Assembly: GCA_963802915.1 (NCBI GenBank)
Contig: CAWDKQ010000017.1
Span: forward strand, 62,001 to 126,000
Length of the DNA stretch: 64,000 bases
Direction of reading: 5' to 3'
Source of the DNA: JAICMB01 sp963802915
Lineage (GTDB): Bacteria > Acidobacteriota > Terriglobia > Bryobacterales > Bryobacteraceae
A model generated the notes under the pieces. That model made no database searches. It saw nothing but the letters and a program-made list of their open reading frames with translations, and had not been told where the DNA came from. A program made the translations under genes and the position numbers. Below, piece by piece: positions 42,815 to 51,248 of the stretch (positions within the stretch are counted from its first letter, which is position 1; every line of letters starts with the position of its first letter).

Positions 42815-43039
42815 TCACCTCAGGTCACGAAATCTACTCATATCGGTTTCCCAGACCATCACAAGGCGATCCGGATCGCGAAACGGCAGCGGCTTGAGAA
42901 AGACCGCGTTCACCATGCTGAAGATCGCTGTGTTTGCTCCGATACCCAAGACAAGCGCGAGGAGCGCGATCGCCGTAAACCCCGGCGCTTTCCAAAGAAC
43001 CCGCGATCCGAAGCGAATGTCTCTCCACACAGATTCCAT
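42815..43039 (-). pseudogene. N-terminal fragment of an FtsX/MacB-type ABC permease
   Basis: From ATG 43039 the frame gives 74 residues: 'MESVWRDIRFGSRVLWKAPG', 'TAIALLALVLGIGANTAIF' and 'SMVNAVFLKPLPFRDPDRLV', the classic opening of acidobacterial FtsX-type permeases. It stops at a TGA at the very start of the DUF4097 gene, before the long periplasmic loop that follows in full-length proteins. Together with 41952-42023 it marks a former gene of about 400 codons whose middle has been lost. Confidence 0.85.
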
Positions 43040-43197
43040 GCTGATGGGCGGGGAGAGCAAGCCGCATACCAGGGTTAAGCTGATGCAACGATTACCCTTC
43101 GAAGGATTAAATCGATGGCCGCAGTGTCCGGTTTTGGGACGCGCGGGCTGAAAGTGGAACAGAGCCGACTGCTTTTTGAAACAGGCTACGATGAGAC

Positions 43198-43617
43198 GTG
43201 CCCGGCCGCGTACTCGCTCTGGATTTCGGAAAACAACGCATCGGTCTCGCCATCAGCGACGAACTCGGCATCACCGCCCAAGGGCTCGATACCTTGCAGC
43301 GAACGAACATCCGCGAAGATCTCCAGCGGCTGGCGCAACTCATATCCGAGAGGAACGTCTCTTTAATATTGATGGGCAACCCACTTCATATGAGCGGTGC
43401 GGAAAGCCGCCAGGCGGAACATGTACGCGATTTCGCCGGACGCCTTGGCGCCGCTGCGAACGTACCGGTTGAGTTCTGGGACGAACGCCTAACTACCGTC
43501 GCCGCGCAGCGGGTCCTGAAGGAAAGTGGGATCAGCATTCAGAAACGCGCGCAGGCAGTGGACCGGCTAGCGGCCGTGATCCTACTCGAGAGTTATCTGG
43601 ATTCGTTTCACCAATGA
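43198..43617 (+). CDS. ruvX: Putative Holliday junction resolvase / pre-16S rRNA nuclease
   Basis: A 139-residue YqgF-family RNase H-like nuclease, active in 16S rRNA end maturation and possibly in recombination. The three acidic residues are in 'VLALDFGKQRIGLAISD' (Asp9), 'VEFWDERLTT' and 'AVDRLAAVILLESYL'. GTG 43198 is the start best fitting the family opening 'VLALDFG'. Length is normal. It precedes mltG with a 4-nt ATGA overlap, a gene order seen in many bacteria, so the two are coupled. Confidence 0.92.
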   Translation: MPGRVLALDFGKQRIGLAISDELGITAQGLDTLQRTNIREDLQRLAQLISERNVSLILMGNPLHMSGAESRQAEHVRDFAGRLGAAANVPVEFWDERLTTVAAQRVLKESGISIQKRAQAVDRLAAVILLESYLDSFHQ

Positions 43618-44636
43618 GCCGCCGGCGCGGTGGGTGCGGCGGATGTCTGGTCCGTTCGCTACTGGTCCTTATTCTCCTTATCGCGATCGGCGGCGCGGGG
43701 CTGTATTTCTATTTGGTGCGCCCGTATAAGGGCTTTCAGAACGAAACTTTCATCGAGATTGCGAAGGGGACAACCACACGCGGCATGGCCAATCAGCTTG
43801 CCCAATCCGGCGTGATCCAATCCCCATGGCAATTTCTAGCGGTTCGCGTCCTGCGGCCTAGCGCTCCTTTGCAGGCGGGCGAATATCGCTTCGCGACGCC
43901 GACCTCGGTTTGGACTGTTTACGATCGCATCGCTCGCGGCGACATTTTTTATTACGAGCTGACAGTGCCCGAAGGCTCCAACATGTTCGACATCGCAGCG
44001 GCAATCGAGCATCTCGGAATTATGCCTTCGACCGAGTTTCTGAAGGCAGCTCAGAATCCTGCGATGATTCACGATGTCGCCCCAGAAGCTCCAACGCTGG
44101 AGGGTTATTTGTTCCCGTCCACCTATCGGCTCACCAGGCATATCACGGCTGCCGAAGTTTGCGAACTGATGACCGCCACGTTTCGCAAACAATGGCGCCA
44201 ACTCGCGAAGCAGAATCGGGGCAAGAGTGCGAACCAAATTGTGACGCTGGCTTCATTGGTGGAGAAGGAGACCGGCGTACCCGCGGAGCGGCCTACGGTC
44301 GCGGGAATCTATGAAAATCGTCTGCGCGCGGGCATGGCTCTGGACTGCGACCCGACCACGATCTATGCCGCGCTCCTGGAGCATCGCTATCGCGGCACCA
44401 TTTACCGGTCAGACCTCGAAAGCTTGAATCCATATAACACGTATAAACATGCGGGTCTGCCTCCCGGGCCGATTGCGAATCCCGGGGCTGCGTCGCTGGA
44501 GGCTGCTCTGGCGCCCGCCGACACCTCGTACCTCTACTTCGTCGCGCGCGGGGACGGCTCCGGTGGACACCGTTTTTCCAGCACGATTGAGGAGCACGAG
44601 CGCGCGGTGCAACAATATCGCCGTGCCCAAAGGTGA
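43614..44636 (+). CDS. mltG: Endolytic murein transglycosylase
   Basis: A 340-residue YceG/MltG protein that cuts newly made peptidoglycan strands in the inner membrane. One N-terminal helix ('SLLVLILLIAIGGAGLYFYL', about 15-34), a LysM-like small domain, then the catalytic barrel with Glu in 'LASLVEKETGVPAERPTVAG', 'PYNTYKHAGLPPGPIANPG' and 'YLYFVARGDGSGGHRFSST'. The fold and order fit well. It is coupled to ruvX and overlaps the next gene by 14 nt, which starts at a GTG (44623). Confidence 0.95.
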   Translation: MSRRRGGCGGCLVRSLLVLILLIAIGGAGLYFYLVRPYKGFQNETFIEIAKGTTTRGMANQLAQSGVIQSPWQFLAVRVLRPSAPLQAGEYRFATPTSVWTVYDRIARGDIFYYELTVPEGSNMFDIAAAIEHLGIMPSTEFLKAAQNPAMIHDVAPEAPTLEGYLFPSTYRLTRHITAAEVCELMTATFRKQWRQLAKQNRGKSANQIVTLASLVEKETGVPAERPTVAGIYENRLRAGMALDCDPTTIYAALLEHRYRGTIYRSDLESLNPYNTYKHAGLPPGPIANPGAASLEAALAPADTSYLYFVARGDGSGGHRFSSTIEEHERAVQQYRRAQR

Positions 44637-45048
44637 TTCGAAGAGAGCGGCTCTGGACGAATACCTGGCTCGGAATCGGTTTATCCTCATCGGTCCGAAC
44701 GAATGGCGGAGCATCAGACAGGAACTGGCGCCTATCTCGGATGGCTATCTTCGACGCATCCTGCTGGATTGCGGAGTCCCGCTCGATCCATTGATCGAGG
44801 GCGTTCGTCAGGACTCGTTTGAAAACCTGGAACGAACTTTAACTCGGCTGGAGTCGGAGTACGAAGCGGGTGACGCAGCCCGCAAGCGGGCGTGCCGCGA
44901 TCTCGTAATCCGAGCTAAGGATCACGCCAGGTTCGCGCTCGAAAAGAAGCCGGAAAAACAGGAAATGCTCCTGTGGATGCTGACCTGGCTCGAGAATCCG
45001 CCGGCGTTTGCTGTTTGGCTCGATCTGCGAAAACGTAACCGCCGCTGA
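44623..45048 (+). CDS. Conserved hypothetical protein downstream of mltG
   Basis: About 141 residues from GTG 44623, which lies 14 nt inside mltG. The sequence is helical: 'LDEYLARNRFILIGPNEWRS', 'DGYLRRILLDCGVPLDPLIE' and 'MLLWMLTWLENPPAFAVWLD'. The same layout (mltG followed by a short helical gene) is typical of acidobacterial genomes, recalled without search. No domain known. A much longer in-frame reading begins earlier, but its first 58 codons are in mltG and look like frame noise. It is the end of the ruvX-mltG operon. Confidence 0.6.
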   Translation: MPKGDSKRAALDEYLARNRFILIGPNEWRSIRQELAPISDGYLRRILLDCGVPLDPLIEGVRQDSFENLERTLTRLESEYEAGDAARKRACRDLVIRAKDHARFALEKKPEKQEMLLWMLTWLENPPAFAVWLDLRKRNRR

Positions 45049-45084
45049 TCCTTCGCGGCCCACGCTCAGGGTTCCCGTCAAGAG

Positions 45085-45885
45085 TTAAGGCTTCTTAGGA
45101 GGTTCAGGCGGTTTCGGAGTATCTTCCACGTCGCCGAACTTGATATTCACGTCGCTCTTGAATTGCTTGTAGTCTTCATACTTGACTACTTCTTTCAGCT
45201 TCACTGGCGGACCGTCCTTGAAATTCAAGGTGTCGAGCGCGATTGTGTAGGTCGGGAACCAAAACTTGCCGTCGATTTGCTGGCGATAAGTTTCAAACTT
45301 CGGGAACAGATTCTCGGGTCCTTTCTTGAGATGACCCGTACCGCGGCCGTAGGTTTTCACGATCTGCAGGTCTTTATCGTCGACCCAGATCTCGCCCTCG
45401 AAGTAACGTTTGCCGGGTTCCAGCTTCTTCGGCTTGATAGCGAAAACGTAGCACGTGATTTCGTCCACCGGTTCGTGGCCCAAATAGCGAATGTAATAGC
45501 CGGGAATCTCGTCGGTGGTCAGCACGAAGGGCTGAACATCCCGAAGATCTTGTTCGTCTTCCGGCGTCAAAATCAGGCGCTCGAGGGTGTTGACGGGCGC
45601 GTAAACGACTTTCTCAGTCCGCTTGCCCTCGGGAGAAAAGATGATATCGGATACGATCTCCCACTTCTCACCGGTGACGCTACCGTTGTCGTCAAGGATG
45701 ACCAGTTTTGCCGACTGCCGGTACGTATAGTTTTCACGGGCCTTCGCGAACTCCGTCTCCTTGGCCGCGAACCGGGTGATGATGTCGTTGACCTGGCTTT
45801 CGGGAGGATCCCCCAAGATAGCGCCGAAAGAAAAAGGGGCGAGAGTAGCGCCAAACACCAGCGCCGCCGTGACCGATTTAAGCAT
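45085..45885 (-). CDS. Secreted conserved hypothetical protein (LolA/LolB-like)
   Basis: A 266-residue protein with a signal peptide ending near 'FSFGAILG'. Long beta strands with 'YVFAIKPKKLEPGKRYFEGE' then 'WVDDKDLQIVKTYGRG' and 'YTYRQSAKLVILDDNG' resemble the outer-membrane lipoprotein sorting/LolA-like fold, in which a protein holds a lipid or lipoprotein. A Pro-rich tail ends 'PKPPEPPKKP'. It could be a periplasmic carrier; only the fold similarity supports this. It is on the minus strand, between mltG's operon and the acyl-CoA dehydrogenase (54 nt apart). Confidence 0.6.
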   Translation of the reverse strand: MLKSVTAALVFGATLAPFSFGAILGDPPESQVNDIITRFAAKETEFAKARENYTYRQSAKLVILDDNGSVTGEKWEIVSDIIFSPEGKRTEKVVYAPVNTLERLILTPEDEQDLRDVQPFVLTTDEIPGYYIRYLGHEPVDEITCYVFAIKPKKLEPGKRYFEGEIWVDDKDLQIVKTYGRGTGHLKKGPENLFPKFETYRQQIDGKFWFPTYTIALDTLNFKDGPPVKLKEVVKYEDYKQFKSDVNIKFGDVEDTPKPPEPPKKP

Positions 45886-45939
45886 GGTTCCTCTCTGTTT
45901 CTGGACGGCTCCGTCGCGTGAACGGTTCCAGCTCCAATT

Positions 45940-47115
45940 CTAGCTGAGGATTTGCTTCGCGATGGTCAGTTTTTGCATGTTGCTGGTCCCTTCGTAGATG
46001 CGGCCGATTTTCGAGTCGCGGAACAGCTTTTCGACCGGATAATCCTTGGTGAATCCAACGCCTCCGAAGATTTCGATCGCTTTCGACGCGGTTGTCTCGG
46101 CAACCTGCGAGGCGAAATATTTCGCCATGGCCGCCTCGGTCACGAAGGGGAGTCCGGCATCCCGCAACCGCGCTCCATTGTAGACGAGGAGGCGAGCCGC
46201 CTCCATCTCCGTGGCCATTTGCGCCAGTTCAAACTGGACGCCCTGAAATTCCGCGATGGCCTTTCCAAACTGGCGGCGTTCCTTCGCATAGGCGAGCGCA
46301 TGATTGAGCGCTCCCTGTCCCAAGCCGGTCATTTGCGCACCAATCGCGATGCGTCCTTCATTGAGTGTCTCGATCGCGATTTTGTATCCCTTGCCAACGT
46401 CGCCGAGGACATTGGCGGCTGGCACTGTACAATCGTCCAGAATCAGCTCGCACGTGGACGACGCGCGGATTCCGAGTTTGTCCTCCTTTTTGCCGACCCG
46501 GAATCCGGGAAAGCCGCGTTCCACCAGGAAACACGTGATGCCACGATACCCGGCTTCGGGATTCGCGTTGGCAAATAACAGGAAGAGGCCGGCTTCCGCG
46601 GCGTTCGTGATCCAGAGCTTCCGTCCCGTAATGCGCCAGGAATCTCCATCGCGGACGGCGCGCGTAGCAAGTGCAAACGCATCCGATCCGGATCCGGCTT
46701 CCGACAAAGCAAAAGACGCGACCGTGTCACGCGCGAGACCTGGCAGATAACGTTTCTTCTGCTCCGGGTTGCCCCAGCGCATTATGACATTGTTAGCGAT
46801 GGTGTTCTGGACATCGACGATCACCGCGGCGGACGGGTCCACTTCGGCCAATGCTTCAATGGCCAGTATGGAAAGGAAGAAATTGCCGCCCTGCCCCCCG
46901 AACTCCTCGGGGATCTCGATGCCCATCAGCCCGAGATCGAACATTTCGTGGAGCAGGTCTTTGCGAAAGATGCCGGCTTCATCCATCTCGCGAACATGGG
47001 GCGCGATGCGCTCTCGCGCAAACTTGCGAACAACGCCGCGGAACATCATTTCCTCTTCGCTGAGGACGGTCAAAGGAGTTCCGGTTGTCTGGGAAATCTG
47101 GCTCGCGGTGGACAT
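45940..47115 (-). CDS. Acyl-CoA dehydrogenase
   Basis: A 391-residue FAD enzyme that oxidises acyl-CoA to enoyl-CoA. Motifs are intact: 'FALSEAGSGSDAFALATRAV', 'WITNAAEAGLFLLFA', 'LGIRASSTCELILDDC' and 'YEGTSNMQKL' with the catalytic Glu. The last motif 'IYEGTSNMQ' and the 'FGGVGFTKDYPVEKLFRD' segment resemble short/branched-chain dehydrogenases, so valine, isoleucine or short fatty acids are likely substrates, although chain length is inferred. Length normal. It lies on the minus strand between a secreted protein and a divergent small gene and amidase. Confidence 0.93.
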   Translation of the reverse strand: MSTASQISQTTGTPLTVLSEEEMMFRGVVRKFARERIAPHVREMDEAGIFRKDLLHEMFDLGLMGIEIPEEFGGQGGNFFLSILAIEALAEVDPSAAVIVDVQNTIANNVIMRWGNPEQKKRYLPGLARDTVASFALSEAGSGSDAFALATRAVRDGDSWRITGRKLWITNAAEAGLFLLFANANPEAGYRGITCFLVERGFPGFRVGKKEDKLGIRASSTCELILDDCTVPAANVLGDVGKGYKIAIETLNEGRIAIGAQMTGLGQGALNHALAYAKERRQFGKAIAEFQGVQFELAQMATEMEAARLLVYNGARLRDAGLPFVTEAAMAKYFASQVAETTASKAIEIFGGVGFTKDYPVEKLFRDSKIGRIYEGTSNMQKLTIAKQILS

Positions 47116-47151
47116 TTGCTCCCAGTCTACTTGGCGCTACCATGGAACACA

Positions 47152-47307
47152 ATGCCGCTGCTACCCGCAGTACCGGATGACCAGCTCGAACGTATTCAAC
47201 CCACTGTAGATACTCTCCTTGAAAAGTTGCACGCTCTGCTGGAGCGGCTGCCTCCCACGACGGACTCCGCGCTCGAGTTCAGGCTCATTCCGGAGGATCG
47301 CGATTGA
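47152..47307 (+). CDS. Small acidic protein coupled to the amidase
   Basis: A 51-residue protein starting ATG 47152. It begins 'PLLPAVPDDQLERIQPTV', continues 'DTLLEKLHALLERLPPTT' and ends in an acidic tail. The stop TGA overlaps the amidase start TTG (47304) by 2 nt, and the amidase ribosome binding site GGAGGA lies in its last codons. A role as a coupled leader or small partner is inferred. It has a helical heptad-like core but no known family; GatC was considered and does not match. Confidence 0.55.
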   Translation: MPLLPAVPDDQLERIQPTVDTLLEKLHALLERLPPTTDSALEFRLIPEDRD

Positions 47308-48671
47308 CGATAATCGAAGCCGGACGGGCGCTTCGCCGAGGCCAAATCTCGTGCGCGGAGTTAGTGGAGCAGTGTCTGAATGAAATCGAGCAGTTGAACC
47401 CGGATCTCAACGCGTTTATCACCGTTACAGATGGAAGCGCGCGGGCTCGCGCTATTGAACTCGATGAAGAGTTGGCCAATGGGATCGATCGTGGTCCGCT
47501 TCACGGCATTCCGATCGCCCACAAGGATTTGATCTGCACGCGCGGTCAACGCTGTACTTCCGGATCGGCTTTGTTCGCCGATTACATTCCCGACTACGAC
47601 GCCACCGTCGCGGCGAAACTTAACGATGCGGGAGCAGTCACGGTGGGAAAGACGGGTCTGCACGAACTTGCGTATGGGATCACGTCGGCGAACCCGCATT
47701 TCGGCGTGATTCGAAATCCGCACGATCGCGATAGGGTGCCAGGAGGTTCTAGCGGCGGTTCCGGTGTTGCCGTTTCGGCCGGTATGGCGTTGATGGCGAC
47801 CGGTACCGACACCGGAGGATCGATCCGGATTCCGGCTTCTTTCTGCGGGGTCACCGGCCTCAAGCCCACTTACGGCCGCGTGAGCCGGTACGGCGTGAAG
47901 CCGCTGGGCCTGAGTCTCGATCATATTGGACCGCTGGCGCAGACAGTCCGCGACACGGCTCTCGCTTTAAATGCCATGGCTGGATACGACGATCGGGATC
48001 CGTCGTCGAGCCACGCTGAGGTGCTGGAGTACATTCCTCCTTCGCCCTGTTCAATCGCGGGATTGACGATCGGTATCCCGCGGAATTACTTCTTTGAAGC
48101 CGTTTCATCAGAAATTCGCGAGGCCATCGAGCACGCGACGCGCTTAAGCCAGTCACTCGGAGCGCGGGTTCTGCCGATCACGGTCCCCGATGTTGAGCAT
48201 CTGAACACCGTCGCGCGAACCATACTGCTGGCGGAAGCGTCCGCCGTTCTGGAACCTTATTTCGGCCATCGGGACAAGTTCGGCGAGGATGTTCTGGCCC
48301 TGCTCGACCAGGGCCGGCTTGTCCCCGCGACAGACTACATCAACGCGCAGCGGCTGCGGCGTTTTCTGGTTCAGGAGTGGCGGCTGATCTTCAGCGCGGT
48401 GGACTGTCTGTTCACGCCGACTACTCCGATTCCGGCTCCGCTTATCGGACAAAAGCAGGTGGAACTCGACGGACAGATGCAGGATGTGCGGCTGGCGGCG
48501 ACGCGCTTCATGCGTGGGATCAACCTTCTTGGCTTACCGGCGCTCTCGATGGCGGTAGGAAAGACCGCCGCGGGTCTACCGATCGGACTTCAGATCATCG
48601 GTAGTGCATTTCAGGAGAATGTCGTCTTGCGCATCGGCGCGGCGCTGGAAGATGCGCTTTCAGCCGAATGA
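47304..48671 (+). CDS. Amidase signature-family hydrolase (GatA-like)
   Basis: A 455-residue enzyme with the Ser-cisSer-Lys triad: Lys in 'IPIAHKDLI', 'GGSSGGSGVAVSAG' with the catalytic Ser, and 'GTDTGGSIRIPASFCG'. It could be the A subunit of the Glu-tRNA amidotransferase or a stand-alone amidase; no gatB or gatC is nearby and 455 residues fit either. The TTG start is supported by GGAGGA at 47292-47297, 6 nt before. It overlaps the 51-residue gene, so coupling is likely. C-terminal 'AGLPIGLQIIGSAFQENVVL' is intact. Confidence 0.9.
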   Translation: MTIIEAGRALRRGQISCAELVEQCLNEIEQLNPDLNAFITVTDGSARARAIELDEELANGIDRGPLHGIPIAHKDLICTRGQRCTSGSALFADYIPDYDATVAAKLNDAGAVTVGKTGLHELAYGITSANPHFGVIRNPHDRDRVPGGSSGGSGVAVSAGMALMATGTDTGGSIRIPASFCGVTGLKPTYGRVSRYGVKPLGLSLDHIGPLAQTVRDTALALNAMAGYDDRDPSSSHAEVLEYIPPSPCSIAGLTIGIPRNYFFEAVSSEIREAIEHATRLSQSLGARVLPITVPDVEHLNTVARTILLAEASAVLEPYFGHRDKFGEDVLALLDQGRLVPATDYINAQRLRRFLVQEWRLIFSAVDCLFTPTTPIPAPLIGQKQVELDGQMQDVRLAATRFMRGINLLGLPALSMAVGKTAAGLPIGLQIIGSAFQENVVLRIGAALEDALSAE

Positions 48672-48794
48672 TTGTATTGTACGATTCCTCAAGTGGGGCT
48701 ACTCCGACGCGAGATCAGGTCCTAGAACCAAGCGCCCAGACCCTTTGCGCTAAGGCCTACTAAAGCGCAGTACGTCGACTGCCGATGGTCCACT

Positions 48795-50480
48795 GTGGCC
48801 ACATCGCAGCAGTCGATCGTCGCCGGTTCTCCAGTTGTCGGCAGAGAGTTCTCCACAACTCCGTTCAGAGTACTGGTACCTTCGTTTTCCGACTGCTTCT
48901 TTATTGCCCTCTTCGTTTGGCTATTTCTTGCCGGCCCACACGGCTGGGATTCTCTACTTACTGACGCGGACATCGGATGGCACATACGTGCCGGCGATTG
49001 GATTCTCGCCAATCATACCGTCCCTACCCATGATCTTTTCTCATTCTCAAAACCGGGCGCGGAGTGGTTTGCATGGGAGTGGCTCTCCGACGTGATCTTC
49101 TCGCTGCTGTTCCGTGCGGCGGGTCTCAAGGGCGTTCTGCTTCTCGCGGGGGTCGTAATTGGGCTCTACGCGACCGTGATGGTGCGTTATGCATTCTGGC
49201 GCGGGGCGAACGCGATGGTCGCGCTCCCGCTTGCGCTTCTAGGCGTAGGTAGTTCGACAGTCCATTTCCTCGCGCGTCCGCACGTTTTCACGTTGCTGTT
49301 TCTCGCAATTGCGCTTTGGCTGCTTGAAAAAGATCGGCGAAGGAACACGCGTGCGCTTTGGCTACTGGTTCCGCTGACCGTGCTGTGGGTGAATCTGCAC
49401 GGCGGTTTCTTCATGTTTCTCGCCTGTCTGGGATTGCTGGTCGCCGGTACTGTGATTGAGGCAGCCATGGACCCACAGGGCCTTTCTTCAGATAAATGGC
49501 ACGCCGTTCGGCGCTACGCAATTCTATTCGCCACCTGCGGCGCGGCGTCCATCGTCAATCCCTACGGAATCGGTCTGCACCGGCACATCGCCGCGTACCT
49601 ACAGTCAGACTGGATTCGGAACAACATTCAGGAGTTCATGGCGCCGACGTTCCGTTCCGAAGGGCAGTTCCAGTTCGAGCTGATCCTGATTCTCGGTCTA
49701 CTCACCGTAACTGTGCTGTTGCGAAAACGCCGCATCGTAGAGGCTCTGTGGGTCCTCTTCTTTGCTCACTCGTCATTGACGAGCGTTCGCCACGCTCCTT
49801 TGTTCTGTCTGCTGGCAGTGCCGCTGATCGCGGATGAATTGAGTTCGGCCTGGAGAACGGCGGCAGAGAAGCTTCCGCGCGGTTCGCTGGTGGGCACTCT
49901 TCATACGCTAGGTGTCGATTTGGCAATTCCGTTCCGTAGGACCAGCGTCTGGATCCCACTTACCGTGGCGATTGTGGCGTTGGCGCCACTGACGTGGCCT
50001 CTCGATTTCCCTAAAGAAGTGTTTCCGACGTCGATCGTGACTCAGAATGCCAAGGTGTTCGTGAGGGGTCGAGTCCTAACGACCGATCAATGGGGCGATT
50101 ACCTGATCTTCCACTATTACCCACGGATAAAGGTCTACGTTGATGGCCGTAGTGACTTCTACGGCGAACAACTGGGTAACGAGTATATGCATATACTCCA
50201 GCTCTCTTCCGATTGGAAGCGCATATTCGCGCGGCGCGCTTTCGATACGGTATTGCTGCCCTCGCATTGGCCTGTGGTTCAGGTCCTTAGAGGGAGTCCG
50301 GAATGGCGTGTGGCGGATGATACAGGCAAAGCGGTTCTGTTCGTACGGCGCGAGGTTCCGGCAGATGGCCCCAGTCCCACGCATGCTCTCGTACTAAAGA
50401 AAACCCTGCCCGAGGCTAATGAAAAGCTCCAACGTCGCCGAAGTTTATATACAGGAGACCGCCGCGATGAGAGGGGTTAG
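48795..50480 (+). CDS. Polytopic membrane protein of unknown function upstream of the Tad locus
   Basis: 561 residues from GTG 48795 with about 9 to 11 hydrophobic helices (first 'FFIALFVWLFLAGP', then 'WLSDVIFSLLFRAAGLKGV' and others) and an outer C-terminal part with 'TTDQWGDYLIFHYYPRIKVY' and 'VDGRSDFYGEQLGNEYMHIL'. This split resembles glycosyltransferase-C or flippase-like membrane proteins of acidobacteria, unnamed. It is the first gene of a dense cluster; its 3' end (50480) overlaps the next small gene, whose ATG is at 50467. A link to pilus glycosylation is a guess. Confidence 0.65.
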   Translation: MATSQQSIVAGSPVVGREFSTTPFRVLVPSFSDCFFIALFVWLFLAGPHGWDSLLTDADIGWHIRAGDWILANHTVPTHDLFSFSKPGAEWFAWEWLSDVIFSLLFRAAGLKGVLLLAGVVIGLYATVMVRYAFWRGANAMVALPLALLGVGSSTVHFLARPHVFTLLFLAIALWLLEKDRRRNTRALWLLVPLTVLWVNLHGGFFMFLACLGLLVAGTVIEAAMDPQGLSSDKWHAVRRYAILFATCGAASIVNPYGIGLHRHIAAYLQSDWIRNNIQEFMAPTFRSEGQFQFELILILGLLTVTVLLRKRRIVEALWVLFFAHSSLTSVRHAPLFCLLAVPLIADELSSAWRTAAEKLPRGSLVGTLHTLGVDLAIPFRRTSVWIPLTVAIVALAPLTWPLDFPKEVFPTSIVTQNAKVFVRGRVLTTDQWGDYLIFHYYPRIKVYVDGRSDFYGEQLGNEYMHILQLSSDWKRIFARRAFDTVLLPSHWPVVQVLRGSPEWRVADDTGKAVLFVRREVPADGPSPTHALVLKKTLPEANEKLQRRRSLYTGDRRDERG

Positions 50481-50718
50481 ACCAGAGTTTCCTTCGCCCA
50501 TGAAACGCAGGAGCACACAATTTCGGATCCCCCAGGTGCCTATCGAGTGGCTGGACGCCAGCAGCTGGCGATTGCCCTCCGGGAAAGCACTTGCGGAATT
50601 CGCACTGCAAGCTGGATTTCTCGCTCCGCTCTTGTTTAAGACCGAGGACTTTTCGCGCGGCAACAAGACAAGGATTGCCGGAAAAGCAAAACCGATCGAG
50701 AAAGAAGGGAACCGATGA
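50467..50718 (+). CDS. Small basic hypothetical protein at the head of the Tad locus
   Basis: About 83 residues from ATG 50467, chosen for AGGAG at 50452-50456; an in-frame ATG sits 48 nt earlier. Basic, with 'RPEFPSPMKRRSTQFRI', a short amphipathic core 'KALAEFALQAGFLAPLL' and a charged end. It has no membrane helix, no prepilin-like GxxxxE motif, so it is not the Flp pilin. It overlaps the previous gene (50480) and the next (ATGA at 50715), so it is part of the operon. Function unknown. Confidence 0.45.
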   Translation: MRGVRPEFPSPMKRRSTQFRIPQVPIEWLDASSWRLPSGKALAEFALQAGFLAPLLFKTEDFSRGNKTRIAGKAKPIEKEGNR

Positions 50719-51203
50719 CGCCACAAGTGTGGATTGCGATCGTGATTGGAATCGCGGCCACGGTTGAGGACCTGACTCGGCGTCAAATCTCGAATTGGAT
50801 CTGCGGCGCTGCCTTGGTTGCTGGCCTGGCGCTTCAGATCGCGACAGCGGGTTGGCGCGGGGCAGGTTCCGCGTTGTTAGGGGCGATTGCCGGATTCGGA
50901 GTTTTTCTCGTGTTCTATCTGCTCGGTGGAATGGGTGGTGGCGACGTAAAGCTGATGGCAGGCTTCGGTTCGATTCTGGGCGTGCATCGTCTCCTTGAGG
51001 CGGCGCTCTGGACGGCCGCCTGCGGTGGTGTTTTCGCGGCGCTCGCGATCGGGTTCAGCGCATTGAGAAGCATTGTCCGGTCCTGGTCCAATCGCGAAGC
51101 GGACGGCGAATCGCCAGCAGCAGCCAAGCGGCCATTGCGCTCGATTCCTTATGCCCCGGCGATTGCCGCGGGCGTGTGGCTGAGCCTGGTGCCCAAGACC
51201 TGA
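50715..51203 (+). CDS. cpaA: Tad-type prepilin peptidase
   Basis: A 162-residue A24-family aspartic peptidase that cleaves the prepilin leader in the inner membrane. Four or five helices; the two catalytic Asp are in 'AATVEDLTRRQISNW' and 'GGMGGGDVKLMAGFG', the GxGD site. The size fits CpaA/TadV. The ATG is in ATGA overlap with the small gene before it. A basic linker 'RSIVRSWSNREADGESPAA' precedes the final helix. The target pilin is not in the window. Confidence 0.9.
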   Translation: MTPQVWIAIVIGIAATVEDLTRRQISNWICGAALVAGLALQIATAGWRGAGSALLGAIAGFGVFLVFYLLGGMGGGDVKLMAGFGSILGVHRLLEAALWTAACGGVFAALAIGFSALRSIVRSWSNREADGESPAAAKRPLRSIPYAPAIAAGVWLSLVPKT

Positions 51204-51248
51204 GCCGGGAAATGCAAAAAGTGACACGAAGCGCGCGAGGAGAAGGAT

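Noticed and set aside
44449..44622. Longer start for the gene after mltG
   Set aside because: These codons lie inside mltG in another frame; GTG 44623 with a 14-nt overlap is more natural.
47152..47307. Small gene before the amidase considered as gatC
   Set aside because: Its sequence lacks the GatC pattern and is shorter than the family.
50467..50718. Small Tad-locus protein considered as the Flp pilin
   Set aside because: No prepilin leader, GxxxxE site or hydrophobic pilin helix is present.
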